The position numbers and the translations under genes are program-made. From an uncultured Pelagibacteraceae bacterium (GTDB lineage: Bacteria; Pseudomonadota; Alphaproteobacteria; Pelagibacterales; Pelagibacteraceae): a DNA stretch of 64,000 nucleotides. This document shows positions 1-10,583 of the stretch, piece after piece (position 1 is the stretch's first letter; each line of letters begins with the position of its first letter). The stretch is from NCBI GenBank assembly GCA_902557155.1, contig CACDYR010000001.1, positions 62,001 through 126,000 of the forward strand, read 5' to 3'. The notes beneath the pieces are model-generated. The model searched no databases. It was given only the letters and a program-made list of their open reading frames with translations, and had not been told where the DNA came from.

Positions 1-142
1 ATATGATGCTATAAATATTACTTTAGGACTGCCCTTTATTCGAATTTCACCAGATCATGGTCCTAATGAAAAAATGATAGGAAAGAATACCTCTAACCCT
101 TTAAGCTTAATTAAAGCTATTTCTTTTTTGGATAAAAATTGA
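1..142 (+). CDS. pdxA: 4-hydroxythreonine-4-phosphate dehydrogenase, C-terminal fragment (gene starts before window)
   Basis: Open frame from base 2 to TGA at 140-142 reads ...[46 protein letters not shown], resembling the PdxA C-terminus; adjacency to ksgA is a common arrangement. Confidence 0.7.
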   Translation, partial: YDAINITLGLPFIRISPDHGPNEKMIGKNTSNPLSLIKAISFLDKN

Positions 143-924
143 TTAAAGCTAAAAAAAGTTTAGGTCAAAATTTTTTAATTGATAAAAATATTTTAGAAAA
201 AATTACAGATATAACTGATATAAAAGATAAAATTATTCTAGAAATTGGACCAGGCACTGGAAATTTAACATCATATATTCTTAAAAAAAATCCAAAAAAA
301 ATTTTTGTAATTGAAAAAGATAATAACCTTGCATTAAACCTTAAAAATAAATTTGATGATAAGCTAATTATTATTAATGATGATGTTTTAAAAATAGATG
401 AAAATATACTTTTTAAAGACAAAGTAATAGTTTTTGGTAATTTGCCTTATAATATTTCAACTGAAATACTAAGCAAATGGATAATTAATTTAAAGGAAAG
501 TTTTTGGTTTGAATCATTGGTATTGATGTTTCAGAAAGAAGTTGCTGACAGAATAATTGCTAAATTTAATACATCAAATTATGGGAGACTATCAATTATT
601 TGTAATTGGAAACTAAATATAAAGAAAGTATGTGATATAAAGCCTGGAGCATTTTATCCTAAACCAAAAGTAGATAGTTCTTTATTATTTTTTCACCCAA
701 AAAAAAATTTTATTAAATTAAATAATCCTAAAAATTTAGAAAAGGTTACTAGAATTTTTTTTAACCAAAGAAGAAAAATGTTAAAAAAACCTTACAATCA
801 ATTGTTCAATGGAGATCAGAAAGTTTGTAATAAGTTAAAAATTAACCTAAGTTTGAGACCTCAAAATTTAAATTTAGATACTTATTGTAAATTAGCTTAT
901 GAATATGAAAATTTAAGAAGTTAG
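139..924 (+). CDS. rsmA: 16S rRNA (adenine1518-N6/adenine1519-N6)-dimethyltransferase
   Basis: [29 protein letters not shown] motifs of KsgA/RsmA; TTG start overlapping the pdxA stop. Confidence 0.95.
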   Translation: MIKAKKSLGQNFLIDKNILEKITDITDIKDKIILEIGPGTGNLTSYILKKNPKKIFVIEKDNNLALNLKNKFDDKLIIINDDVLKIDENILFKDKVIVFGNLPYNISTEILSKWIINLKESFWFESLVLMFQKEVADRIIAKFNTSNYGRLSIICNWKLNIKKVCDIKPGAFYPKPKVDSSLLFFHPKKNFIKLNNPKNLEKVTRIFFNQRRKMLKKPYNQLFNGDQKVCNKLKINLSLRPQNLNLDTYCKLAYEYENLRS

Positions 925-1545
925 TTTTTCAACATGCTTTCTAATGTATTCTAAATCGTAATCTTTTGAACCATTGTTTATCACTGCATCAATTAAATTT
1001 ATAATTTTTGAATAACACTCTTCCAAATCATTGTTAATTACAACGTAATCATAATTTATCCAGTGTAAGACATCTCTTTCAAATTGCTTCATTCTTTCTT
1101 CAGCTATTATTTTTTCATTTTTATGACGTTTAGTCAGTCTTTCAAATAAAACTTCTTTACTTGGGGGTAATATAAAAAAGGTAATTAATTTATAATCTAA
1201 TTTTTTATTCTTAATTTGATCAGCGCCCTGCCAATCAATATCAAAAAGGATATTTTTGCCTTTGTTTAATTTATCTATAACTGGTGTTCTTGTTGTACCA
1301 TAAAGATTATCAAAAACTTTTGCATATTCGAGAAACTCTTCGTTGCTAATTAATCTTTTAAACTCTGTTTCATTAACAAAAAAATAATCTACATTTTTAT
1401 TTTCGTTAGGACGAGGTTGTCTTGTTGTGTGAGATATAGAAATTTCAAAATTATCTTTTTCAGATAATTTTTTAACTAGAGTAGTTTTACCTGCTCCAGA
1501 TGGAGAAGATAAAATGATCATTACCCCATCTTTTTCTGAGGGCAT
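913..1545 (-). CDS. gmk: guanylate kinase
   Basis: [19 protein letters not shown]-loop, [18 protein letters not shown]. Confidence 0.95.
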   Translation of the reverse strand: MPSEKDGVMIILSSPSGAGKTTLVKKLSEKDNFEISISHTTRQPRPNENKNVDYFFVNETEFKRLISNEEFLEYAKVFDNLYGTTRTPVIDKLNKGKNILFDIDWQGADQIKNKKLDYKLITFFILPPSKEVLFERLTKRHKNEKIIAEERMKQFERDVLHWINYDYVVINNDLEECYSKIINLIDAVINNGSKDYDLEYIRKHVEKLTS

Positions 1546-1553
1546 TAAAATTT

Positions 1554-1793
1554 CTAGTTAGCTTTACCTTCGATAAATTTAACTGCATCACCCACAGTTA
1601 AAATTTTCTCAGCTTCACTATCAGAAATTTCAGATCCGAATTCTTCTTCGAAAGCCATCACTAATTCAACAGTATCTAAACTATCGGCTCCCAAATCATC
1701 TATAAAACTTGACTCCTCAGTTACCTTAGCTTCATCTATACCCAAGTGATCTGCTACAATTTTTTTTACTTTGCTTGAAACGTCTTCTGACAT
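1554..1793 (-). CDS. acpP: acyl carrier protein
   Basis: 79 aa with [21 protein letters not shown] phosphopantetheine site. Confidence 0.97.
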   Translation of the reverse strand: MSEDVSSKVKKIVADHLGIDEAKVTEESSFIDDLGADSLDTVELVMAFEEEFGSEISDSEAEKILTVGDAVKFIEGKAN

Positions 1794-1841
1794 ATTGATC
1801 CTTTTCGTTATAAATTCTTAATAGTTTAAATACCTATTTTG

Positions 1842-2579
1842 TCAAGCCATATACATTCCCCCATTAACATGCAAGGTCTCACCATTAATATAACTTGATT
1901 GATTTGAGCATAAAAAAAGCACTGCATTTGCAATATCATCTGGCTCTCCGAGACGTGCTGAAGGAATTTTAGATATTATTGCATCTTTATATTTGTCATC
2001 CAACTTATCCGTCATGGCAGTTTTAATAAAACCAGGTGAAATACAGTTTATATTTATATTTTTCTTAGCATATTCTATTGCTAAACTCTTTGACATTGCA
2101 ATTATCCCTGCTTTAGATGCTGTGTAATTAGCTTGTCCGAGATTGCCTGTATGTCCAACAACTGATGTAATATTAACAATCTTTCCAGATTTATTTTTAA
2201 GCATTTTTTTTATTGCTGACTTGCTCATTAAAAAAGTTGATGTCAAATTAATATCAATTACTTTTTGCCATTCCTCTAAAGTCATCCTTATTGCTAAATT
2301 ATCTTGAGTAATACCCGCATTATTAACTATACAATCTAAACTACCACCGAGTTCTTTGGTTGCATTTTCTATAAATTCTTCAATTTTATCACTTTGAGAA
2401 ATATCAAATTTTAGCGTTTTAATATTTCCATACTTTCCTTTTAGTTCCTCAAGTTTTTCTATTCTTGTGCCTGAAGCTAAAATATTTGCTCCAGCTTGAT
2501 TTAATTTTTCAATTATTGAATTTCCAATTCCTCCTGAAGCACCTGTGACAATAATATTTTTACCTTTTAAATCAGTCAT
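1842..2579 (-). CDS. fabG: 3-oxoacyl-[acyl-carrier-protein] reductase
   Basis: SDR TGASGGIG, NNAGIT, YTASKAG; between acpP and fabD. Confidence 0.93.
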   Translation of the reverse strand: MTDLKGKNIIVTGASGGIGNSIIEKLNQAGANILASGTRIEKLEELKGKYGNIKTLKFDISQSDKIEEFIENATKELGGSLDCIVNNAGITQDNLAIRMTLEEWQKVIDINLTSTFLMSKSAIKKMLKNKSGKIVNITSVVGHTGNLGQANYTASKAGIIAMSKSLAIEYAKKNININCISPGFIKTAMTDKLDDKYKDAIISKIPSARLGEPDDIANAVLFLCSNQSSYINGETLHVNGGMYMA

Positions 2580-3502
2580 ATTTTTAGATCCTCAATATCA
2601 CTTTGAGAATTAATTGTATTAATTTTTACATTTCTATTAACTCTTTTTACCAGACCTGACAAAACTTTCCCAGGTCCAATTTCTATAAAATGGTCTACAT
2701 TATTTTCTATCATATTAATCACACTTTCTCTCCATCTAACTCTATTTTCTATTTGCTTAATCAATAGATTTTTTAGCTCATCTGGATCTTTAATTTCATT
2801 AGCAGTTACGTTTGAAATTAATTTATTTTGCCCATGTTTAAAATTAAGTTTATTTAACTCTTCTTTCATAATGTTTGTAGCATTACTCATCAATTCGCAG
2901 TGAAAGGGTGCACTTACAGGAAGTTTAATATTTTTAATGGAATTATCCTTTAAAATTTGAATTAACTTTTCTAAATCTTCTGTTTTTCCACTCAATACAA
3001 TTTGACCTTCTGAATTATCGTTGGCTATTTGTGCTTTTAAATTTTCTTTATTTTCCGTTAAAATTTTTTCAATCAGATCAACTGACGAACCTAATACGGC
3101 AACCATTCCTCCCTGCCCTTTTGGAACAGCGTTTTGCATTGCATCTCCTCTAATTCTTAGTATTTTTAAAGTATCTGAAAAATCCAAATATCCTGCACAT
3201 GATAATGCCGAATATTCTCCTAAAGAATGTCCTGCAAAGTATTTTGCTTTATTTAAATCTAAGTTAAATTCATTTTTTACAAGATTAAATATTGAATAGC
3301 TTATTAGATATATTGCTGGCTGTGTATTGGCTGTTAAATCTAGCTCTTCTTTTGGTCCTTCTAGAATAAGTTTGGAAATAGAAAAATTTAGTGTTTCATC
3401 AGCCTGTTTAAAAAGGTCTTTTACTATATTAAATTTATCATAAAGCTCTTTTCCCATTCCCACTATTTGAGATCCCTGACCTGGAAAAATTACTGAAAAC
3501 AT
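2576..3502 (-). CDS. fabD: malonyl CoA-acyl carrier protein transacylase
   Basis: FPGQGSQ, GHSLGEYSAL active site; overlaps fabG by 4 bp. Confidence 0.95.
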   Translation of the reverse strand: MFSVIFPGQGSQIVGMGKELYDKFNIVKDLFKQADETLNFSISKLILEGPKEELDLTANTQPAIYLISYSIFNLVKNEFNLDLNKAKYFAGHSLGEYSALSCAGYLDFSDTLKILRIRGDAMQNAVPKGQGGMVAVLGSSVDLIEKILTENKENLKAQIANDNSEGQIVLSGKTEDLEKLIQILKDNSIKNIKLPVSAPFHCELMSNATNIMKEELNKLNFKHGQNKLISNVTANEIKDPDELKNLLIKQIENRVRWRESVINMIENNVDHFIEIGPGKVLSGLVKRVNRNVKINTINSQSDIEDLKI

Positions 3503-3588
3503 ATAAAAAAACTAATTATTTTGCCTTTTTAACTATTGTAATTGAACTTTTATAATAGTATATCCTCACTTTTTATTAAAGAACTTAA

Positions 3589-3942
3589 ATGAATTTATAC
3601 GAACATACAATTATAGCTAGGCAAGATACTTCACCAAGTGAATTAAAGCAACTAACGGAAAAATATTCTAAAATTGTTGAAAAAAATGATGGTGAAGTTG
3701 TTAAAACTGAAAACTGGGGATTACTTAACTTATCTTATCTAATTAAGAAGAATAAAAAAGGGAGTTACATACACTTTAAAATAAAAGGTAAAGGTAATGT
3801 TATTGATGAATTAGAAAAAAATGAAGCTATAGATAAAAAATTACTAAGGTATCTAACAGTAAGAGTTAAAAAGTTTGATTTAGAAACAAGCTATTTTGGA
3901 AAAAAAGAGGATAGTGAAAAAAAGGAAAGTGTTAAAAACTAA
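3589..3942 (+). CDS. rpsF: 30S ribosomal protein bS6
   Basis: [13 protein letters not shown]... bS6 fold sequence; rpsF-rpsR-rplI order. Confidence 0.95.
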   Translation: MNLYEHTIIARQDTSPSELKQLTEKYSKIVEKNDGEVVKTENWGLLNLSYLIKKNKKGSYIHFKIKGKGNVIDELEKNEAIDKKLLRYLTVRVKKFDLETSYFGKKEDSEKKESVKN

Positions 3943-4214
3943 TGCCAAAAAGACAAAGTGGAAATAAAAAAGGTAAACAAAGTAACTTTGCAAAATTAAG
4001 TATTTTTCAACCAAATAAATATAAATTTAAAAAAACATGTCCATTGTCAGTAAAAGGTGCTCCTGAAGTGGATTATAAAAATATAAAACTTTTAAAAAAG
4101 TATGTATCTGAAAATGGTAAAATTTTACCTTCAAGAATCACAAATGTGTCTCAAAAGAAACAGAGAGAGCTTTCTCTTTCAATTAAAAGAGCTAGAAACT
4201 TAGCATTAATATAA
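3942..4214 (+). CDS. rpsR: 30S ribosomal protein bS18
   Basis: [47 protein letters not shown]. Confidence 0.96.
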   Translation: MPKRQSGNKKGKQSNFAKLSIFQPNKYKFKKTCPLSVKGAPEVDYKNIKLLKKYVSENGKILPSRITNVSQKKQRELSLSIKRARNLALI

Positions 4215-4215
4215 A

Positions 4216-4674
4216 ATGAAAGTAATATTATTAGAAAACGTAAAAAGAATTGGATCTATTGGTGAAGTAATTGATGTGAAAAGAGGTTTTGCTAGAAACT
4301 TCCTAATTGCAAATAAAAAAGCTCTTTATGCATCAAAAGAAAATATTAAAGAAGTTGAAAAAATTAAAGCAGAGTTATCTAAAAAAGATAACGAAAAGAA
4401 AAAAGAAGCCTCTCAAATTGCTGAACAAATAAATGGTAAAGAATATTCTGTCAAAAAACTAAGTACAGAAAATAATGAATTATATGGTTCAGTTAAACCA
4501 ACTGAAATTTCAAAACTTATTCAAGAAGAAAACAAAATTGATATTAAGCCTTCAATGATACAACCAACTGAAGAAATAAAAGCTTTAGGAAAATTTAAAG
4601 TTAAAATTTCTTTACACTCAGAAGTTGACGCTGAAATTACAATCAATGTTTCATCAGCTGATACAATTCAATAA
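4216..4674 (+). CDS. rplI: 50S ribosomal protein bL9
   Basis: MKVILLENVKRIGSIGEVIDVKRGFARNFLI. Confidence 0.96.
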   Translation: MKVILLENVKRIGSIGEVIDVKRGFARNFLIANKKALYASKENIKEVEKIKAELSKKDNEKKKEASQIAEQINGKEYSVKKLSTENNELYGSVKPTEISKLIQEENKIDIKPSMIQPTEEIKALGKFKVKISLHSEVDAEITINVSSADTIQ

Positions 4675-4742
4675 TTATACATTCTTTTCCCCAGTAGAAA
4701 TATACAATTTGATTTAATTATTTTTCATGTAAGTTTATTTTC

Positions 4743-6182
4743 ATGGAAAACAATTTAAGTATAGTCAAAGATCAAATTAAAGAATTACCAAACAATATTG
4801 AAGCAGAACAGGCTGTCATTGGCTCTCTTTTAGTAAATAATGAAATCTATGATGAAATAAGTCTTATTCTAGATCCTGAAATTCAAGCTACTTTTGGTGA
4901 TAAATTTTTTGACCCAATGCATCAAAAAATTTTTAATGCAATTAGAAGTATGATTTTTAAAGGGATGCTTGCAAATCCAATAACGTTAAAGAATTATTTT
5001 AAAGATGAGAAAGATGATATAAACGTTTCAGAATATTTGGTTAAAATTACTAAATTTTCTACATCTGTAAGACAAACAATTGAGTACGCTAAAATTATTT
5101 ATGACATGTTTGTAAGACGTGAACTTATAAAAATTTCAGAACAAGCTGCTGATGATGCAAAAATTACAGATTTAGAAAATGATGGTCAATCAATAATTGA
5201 AAATACTGAAAAACTTTTATTTGATTTGGCTGAAAAAGGTTCTTCGAACACTTCTTTGGTAAAATTTGATGATGCTATGAAACAAACAATAGAAATGGCT
5301 CAAGCTGCATTTAAAAATGAAGAAGGGATAGTTGGGGTTCCTACAGGTTTAACAGATTTAGATAATAAACTAGGTGGATTACATCAGTCAGATTTAATTA
5401 TTATTGCAGGTCGTCCATCAATGGGTAAGACCTCGCTTGCAACTAATATTGCTTATAATGCTGCTAAAAAATTACAAGATAGTGGAAAAAAATCATCTAT
5501 AGCATTCTTTTCACTTGAAATGTCCTCTGAACAGTTGTCCACAAGAATAATTTCTGAGCAAGCTAGAATAAGTTCGGACTTCATTAGAAGAGGAAGGATA
5601 ACTGATGATCAATTTGATAAATTTATAGAAACATCAAAAGATATTGCTGACCTTCCACTTTATATAGATGAAACGCCAGCTATCAGTGTTGCTGCATTAA
5701 GTAATAGAGCTAGAAGAATAAAAAGACTTCAGGGTCTTGATATGATTTTGGTAGATTATATTCAGTTAATGCGTGGTTCGCTTAATAATAGAGATGGAAG
5801 AGTACAAGAAATTTCTCAAATAACTCAAGGTCTTAAAGCTATTGCTAAAGAGCTTTCTGTGCCTGTTGTAGCTCTTTCTCAACTGTCTAGACAAGTAGAA
5901 CAAAGAGATGATCATAAACCTCAGTTAGCAGACTTACGAGAATCTGGTTCAATTGAACAAGATGCGGACGTTGTAATGTTTGTTTATAGAGAAGGGTATT
6001 ATCTTTCAAGAAAAGAACCTAGAGAGGCAACAGTTGAACATGCTGAATGGCAAGCAAAAATGAATGAAGTTGCACATTTAGCTCAAATTATAATTGGAAA
6101 ACAAAGACATGGTCCTATAGGTAATGTAACTCTTGAATTTGAGGAAAGATTTACAAAATTTAAGGATACTCAATCAAGTTAA
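4743..6182 (+). CDS. dnaB: replicative DNA helicase
   Basis: LPNNIEAEQAVIGSLL, GRPSMGKTSLA Walker A, DYIQLM, ALSQLSRQVE. Confidence 0.96.
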   Translation: MENNLSIVKDQIKELPNNIEAEQAVIGSLLVNNEIYDEISLILDPEIQATFGDKFFDPMHQKIFNAIRSMIFKGMLANPITLKNYFKDEKDDINVSEYLVKITKFSTSVRQTIEYAKIIYDMFVRRELIKISEQAADDAKITDLENDGQSIIENTEKLLFDLAEKGSSNTSLVKFDDAMKQTIEMAQAAFKNEEGIVGVPTGLTDLDNKLGGLHQSDLIIIAGRPSMGKTSLATNIAYNAAKKLQDSGKKSSIAFFSLEMSSEQLSTRIISEQARISSDFIRRGRITDDQFDKFIETSKDIADLPLYIDETPAISVAALSNRARRIKRLQGLDMILVDYIQLMRGSLNNRDGRVQEISQITQGLKAIAKELSVPVVALSQLSRQVEQRDDHKPQLADLRESGSIEQDADVVMFVYREGYYLSRKEPREATVEHAEWQAKMNEVAHLAQIIIGKQRHGPIGNVTLEFEERFTKFKDTQSS

Positions 6183-6203
6183 ATTCCAATATAAAGAGCT
6201 TGA

Positions 6204-8600
6204 ATGATAGCTCATTTTTATCAAAACGTTATCCTTAAAAATCCCAAAGCAATATTTGTATTGTTAATTATTGCAATTTTAAGTTTTGGATACTATTCAA
6301 AAAATTTTAGGTTAGATGCTTCATCAGAAACCTTATTAATAGAGGGTGACCCAGATTTAGCATATTTGAAAGAAGTCTCTGAAAGATATGGATCTAAAGA
6401 ATTTTTAATTCTTACCTATACACCAAATGAGGGAATGGTAACCGATTCATCAATTAATAATTTATTAAGTTTAAAATATAAAATTCAGAGCCTAAATTGG
6501 GTCCATAGTGTAATTACATTATTGGATATTCCTCTTTTAAATAATTCTGATGCACCCCTTCAAGAAAGACTTGAAAGCTTTAAAACATTAAAAGATGAAG
6601 ATGTTGATAGAGATCGAGGTTTTAAAGAGATTTTAAATAGTCCTGTTTTTCGAAATTTTGTTATTAGCGAAGATGGTAAAACTAGTGGGATTATTGTTAA
6701 CATTAAACGGTCTCAAAAATTAGAAGATATAAAAAATAAATCAAAAGAAGAAGTTGAGCTAATTAAAGATCAAATCAAAAAACAAAACCATCAAAATATT
6801 TTAGAAATTAGACAAGTTATTCAAAGTTATGGTGATGTTGGAAAGATTTATCTAGGAGGAATACCAATGATTGCTGATGATATGATGACTTTTATCAAAA
6901 GCGATATAATTGTTTTTGGTTTAGGGGTTCTATTATTTATAATTGCTACTTTATGGTTTGTTTTTAGAAACCTTCTTTGGATTGTAGTTCCTATAAGCAG
7001 TTGTCTTTTTTCTGTGATAATAATGATGGGATTGCTTGGATTGCTAGGATGGAAGGTCACGGTCATCTCATCAAATTTTATTGCACTAATGTTAATTTTA
7101 ACAATGGCGATGAATATTCATATGAGTACTAGGTTTCTTCAGCTTAAAAAAGATTTTCCATCAAAAAATAATTTTGAAATTATATCCTTAACAACTTCAA
7201 AAATGTTTTGGCCAATTCTTTATACTGTTCTAACAACAATTTTTGCTTTCTTATCTTTAATTTTTAGTGAAATAAAACCTATTATTGATTTTGGCTGGAT
7301 GATGACTTTTGGTTTGATTACATCCTTTATTATTACATTTACTTTACTACCTACCCTTTTAAACTTTGCACCCACAAATAATATTTCAGTTAAGAAAGAA
7401 CAGAAATCTAAAATCACAAATTTACTTGGTTTAATCTCTATAAATAATAAAAACTCTATCTTCTTAGTAACTGGAATAGTTATAATATTCAGTATAACTG
7501 GAATAAGTAAGCTTGAAGTTGAAAATAGTTTTATAAATTACTTTGATAAGAATACTGAAATTTACAAGGGCATGAAGCTTATAGATGAGGAGCTAGGTGG
7601 AACCACTCCTTTAGAAGTTATTATAAAATTTCCTGAGAAAAAGAAGGTAAAAAAATCTGAGGAAGATGATGAGTTTGACGATTGGGGTGATGAAGAAGAT
7701 ACTAACGATGAAAAATATTGGTTTACTAAAGATAAAATTGATCTAATTACATCTGTTCATAATTACTTAGATAGCTTACCAGAAATTGGTAAAGTTCTAT
7801 CTTTTTCATCAATTATAGAAGTAGCTACTCTATTAAATAATAATAAGCCTTTAGGCACTTTAGAAATGGGAGTACTTTACTCTAAAATTCCTGAGAGCAT
7901 TAAAACTGAAATCATTGATCCCTATCTTTCGATTAAAGATAATGAGGCTAGAATTAGTTTAAGAATCATAGATTCGCAGGAAGATTTAAGAAGAAATGAT
8001 TTAATTAACAAAATTAATTTTGATTTAAAAGATCAATTCGGGTTAGAAGAAAAAGATTACAAATTAGCAGGTGTATTAATATTATTTAACAATTTATTAC
8101 AAAGCTTGTTTAAATCTCAAATTTTAACATTGGGATTAGTTATGATTGGAATATTTTCAATGTTCATAATCTTATTTAGAAATATTAAACTTTCATTAAT
8201 TGGTGTTGTTCCTAATTTTATTGCTGCTTTTTTTATACTAGGAATAATTGGATTGTTAGGAATACCTTTAGATATGATGACTATAACTATTGCAGCAATT
8301 ACAATAGGAATTGCTGTAGATAACAGCATTCACTATATTTACAGATTTAAAGAAGAGTTTAATAAAATAAAGGATTACAATAAAACATTAAAAACTTGTC
8401 ATTCAACTGTTGGGGTTGCTATACTAAACACTTCAATTACGATTGTTTTTGGATTTTCAATTTTGGTTTTATCAAAGTTTATCCCAACAATTTACTTTGG
8501 TGTGTTTACAGGACTAGCTATGTTATTGGCCATGATATCTGTATTAACTTTATTGCCAGCATTAATCTTAGTGATTAAACCATTTAACAAAGCATCTTAA
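6204..8600 (+). CDS. RND/MMPL-family exporter
   Basis: 798 aa, two multi-TM halves with large periplasmic loops, VDNSIHYIYRF motif; acidic insertion in the second loop. Confidence 0.8.
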   Translation: MIAHFYQNVILKNPKAIFVLLIIAILSFGYYSKNFRLDASSETLLIEGDPDLAYLKEVSERYGSKEFLILTYTPNEGMVTDSSINNLLSLKYKIQSLNWVHSVITLLDIPLLNNSDAPLQERLESFKTLKDEDVDRDRGFKEILNSPVFRNFVISEDGKTSGIIVNIKRSQKLEDIKNKSKEEVELIKDQIKKQNHQNILEIRQVIQSYGDVGKIYLGGIPMIADDMMTFIKSDIIVFGLGVLLFIIATLWFVFRNLLWIVVPISSCLFSVIIMMGLLGLLGWKVTVISSNFIALMLILTMAMNIHMSTRFLQLKKDFPSKNNFEIISLTTSKMFWPILYTVLTTIFAFLSLIFSEIKPIIDFGWMMTFGLITSFIITFTLLPTLLNFAPTNNISVKKEQKSKITNLLGLISINNKNSIFLVTGIVIIFSITGISKLEVENSFINYFDKNTEIYKGMKLIDEELGGTTPLEVIIKFPEKKKVKKSEEDDEFDDWGDEEDTNDEKYWFTKDKIDLITSVHNYLDSLPEIGKVLSFSSIIEVATLLNNNKPLGTLEMGVLYSKIPESIKTEIIDPYLSIKDNEARISLRIIDSQEDLRRNDLINKINFDLKDQFGLEEKDYKLAGVLILFNNLLQSLFKSQILTLGLVMIGIFSMFIILFRNIKLSLIGVVPNFIAAFFILGIIGLLGIPLDMMTITIAAITIGIAVDNSIHYIYRFKEEFNKIKDYNKTLKTCHSTVGVAILNTSITIVFGFSILVLSKFIPTIYFGVFTGLAMLLAMISVLTLLPALILVIKPFNKAS

Positions 8601-9145
8601 TGTTAGAAATCATAAAAGATTTTTATAAAGCAATATCAATAATTGATTTAATTTATTTAATTTTAACAATCCTTTCTTTGATAAATTGTTACAAAAAGGG
8701 TTTTATTTTAAGTATTCTTTCAATGGCTAAATGGTTGCTGGCTTATATAATCACATTAATTCTATTTCCCAAAATTAAACCATATGTAAAAGACATAATT
8801 GATAATGAATATGTACTCGATGTTAGTTTAGGAATAGTAATATTTGTCGTTGTTATATTTTTAGTTTTATTGGTTATTAAGGGAATCAGTAAAGCGGTCA
8901 GATATACAGGAATCGGTGGCTTAGATACTACATTTGGATTCTTTTTTGGTTTTATAAGAGCTTACATTATTTCTGTATGTATCTTTTCAGGTGTTCATAT
9001 CGTTTATAATTATGATAAATGGCCAATAAATTTTGACAAATCATACGTCTTTCCATATTTAGAAAAAGGTAGTAGTTATCTGATAAAAGAATTTCCTAAT
9101 GAAAAAACATATCAAGATTCTAAAGAAAAAATTACAGATCTATAA
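8600..9145 (+). CDS. cvpA: CvpA family membrane protein
   Basis: Multi-TM 181 aa protein immediately upstream of purF, CvpA-like KGFILSILSMAKWLLAY. Confidence 0.8.
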   Translation: MLEIIKDFYKAISIIDLIYLILTILSLINCYKKGFILSILSMAKWLLAYIITLILFPKIKPYVKDIIDNEYVLDVSLGIVIFVVVIFLVLLVIKGISKAVRYTGIGGLDTTFGFFFGFIRAYIISVCIFSGVHIVYNYDKWPINFDKSYVFPYLEKGSSYLIKEFPNEKTYQDSKEKITDL

Positions 9146-10580
9146 TCCAAGACTAAAGGAAGAATGTGGAGTTTTTGGTATTAGCAATGCAAAAGATGCT
9201 TCGGCTCTAACAGCACTTGGACTACATGCATTGCAACACAGAGGTCAAGAAGGTTGTGGAATAGTTACATTTGATGGAGAAAAATATTACTCTGAAAAAA
9301 GATTTGGTTTAGTTGGTGATAATTTTAATAAAGAAAAAGTACTCAATAATCTTAAGGGAAATTATGCGATTGGCCATAACAGATACAGCACAACTGGAAA
9401 TAACATATTAAGAAACATCCAGCCTTTTTTTGCAGACACCAATGCAGGTGGAATTGGAGTTGCACATAATGGAAATCTTACTAATTCAATTGCTTTGAGA
9501 AATAAACTCGTTGAGGATGGAGCTATATTTTACACTACTTCAGATACTGAAACGATTGTTCAATTAATTGCTAAATCAAAAAGACCAAAAACTATTGACA
9601 AAGTAATTGATGCAATTTTTCAAATTCAAGGTGGCTATGCACTAGTGATGTTAACGCAAAACTCATTAATTGGGGTTAGAGATCCTTATGGAATTAGACC
9701 TCTAGTAATCGGTAAGCTTGGAAATAGTTATGTCCTGGCATCTGAAACTTGTGCGTTTGATATAATTGGTGCAAAATTTGTAAGAGAAGTTGAAAATGGT
9801 GAAATAGTTTTAATTGAAAATAATGAACTGAAAAGTATTAAGCCTTTCCCTGCTAAAAAAGTTAGACCTTGCGTATTTGAATATATTTATTTTTCAAGAC
9901 CAGACAGTCTAATAGGTGGAAAAACAGCATATGAGCATAGAAAAAACATAGGTAGAGAACTTGCAAAAGAAAATGATACTGATGCTGATATAGTGGTTCC
10001 TGTTCCAGACTCTGGAAATGCTGCTGCTATGGGTTTTGCTCAAGAGTTAAAAATGAATTTTGAGCATGGATTAATTCGAAACCATTATGTTGGAAGAACT
10101 TTCATCGAGCCAAGCCAAAAAATTAGAAGCTTAGGTGTAAAATTAAAATTAAATGCTAATCAAACAACAATAAAAAATAGAAAAATTATTCTAATTGATG
10201 ACTCTCTTGTTCGAGGAACAACTTCATACAAAATTGTTAAAATGCTTTATGATGCTGGTGCGAAAGAAGTTCATGTTAAAATTGCGTGCCCTGAAATAAG
10301 GTACCCAGATTTTTATGGTGTAGATACACCTACAAAAAAAGAATTGTTAGCAGCAAATAAAACAAATGATGAAATTTGTGAATATATTGGAGCTAAAACT
10401 TTGAGATTTTTATCAATAGAAGGATTATATAAAGCTATTGGTTTTGAAAACAGAAACGAAACATATCCACAATTAACAGATCATTATTTCACGGGTGAAT
10501 ATCCTGTTAAATTAGTGGATGAATTAGGAGATAATAAAATAACTCAGTTATCTTTATTAAGCACTCGATCAAACAATTAA
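9099..10580 (+). CDS. purF: amidophosphoribosyltransferase
   Basis: EECGVFGI (nucleophile Cys), HRGQEGCGI, VPVPDSGNAAA, LIDDSLVRGTTS PRPP loop. Confidence 0.96.
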   Translation: MKKHIKILKKKLQIYNPRLKEECGVFGISNAKDASALTALGLHALQHRGQEGCGIVTFDGEKYYSEKRFGLVGDNFNKEKVLNNLKGNYAIGHNRYSTTGNNILRNIQPFFADTNAGGIGVAHNGNLTNSIALRNKLVEDGAIFYTTSDTETIVQLIAKSKRPKTIDKVIDAIFQIQGGYALVMLTQNSLIGVRDPYGIRPLVIGKLGNSYVLASETCAFDIIGAKFVREVENGEIVLIENNELKSIKPFPAKKVRPCVFEYIYFSRPDSLIGGKTAYEHRKNIGRELAKENDTDADIVVPVPDSGNAAAMGFAQELKMNFEHGLIRNHYVGRTFIEPSQKIRSLGVKLKLNANQTTIKNRKIILIDDSLVRGTTSYKIVKMLYDAGAKEVHVKIACPEIRYPDFYGVDTPTKKELLAANKTNDEICEYIGAKTLRFLSIEGLYKAIGFENRNETYPQLTDHYFTGEYPVKLVDELGDNKITQLSLLSTRSNN

Positions 10581-10583
10581 ATT

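Noticed and set aside
3503-3588. S6:S18 autoregulatory leader RNA upstream of rpsF
   Set aside because: Looked for the conserved hairpin with a CCG-containing bulge; the 86-bp AT-rich spacer shows no such element.
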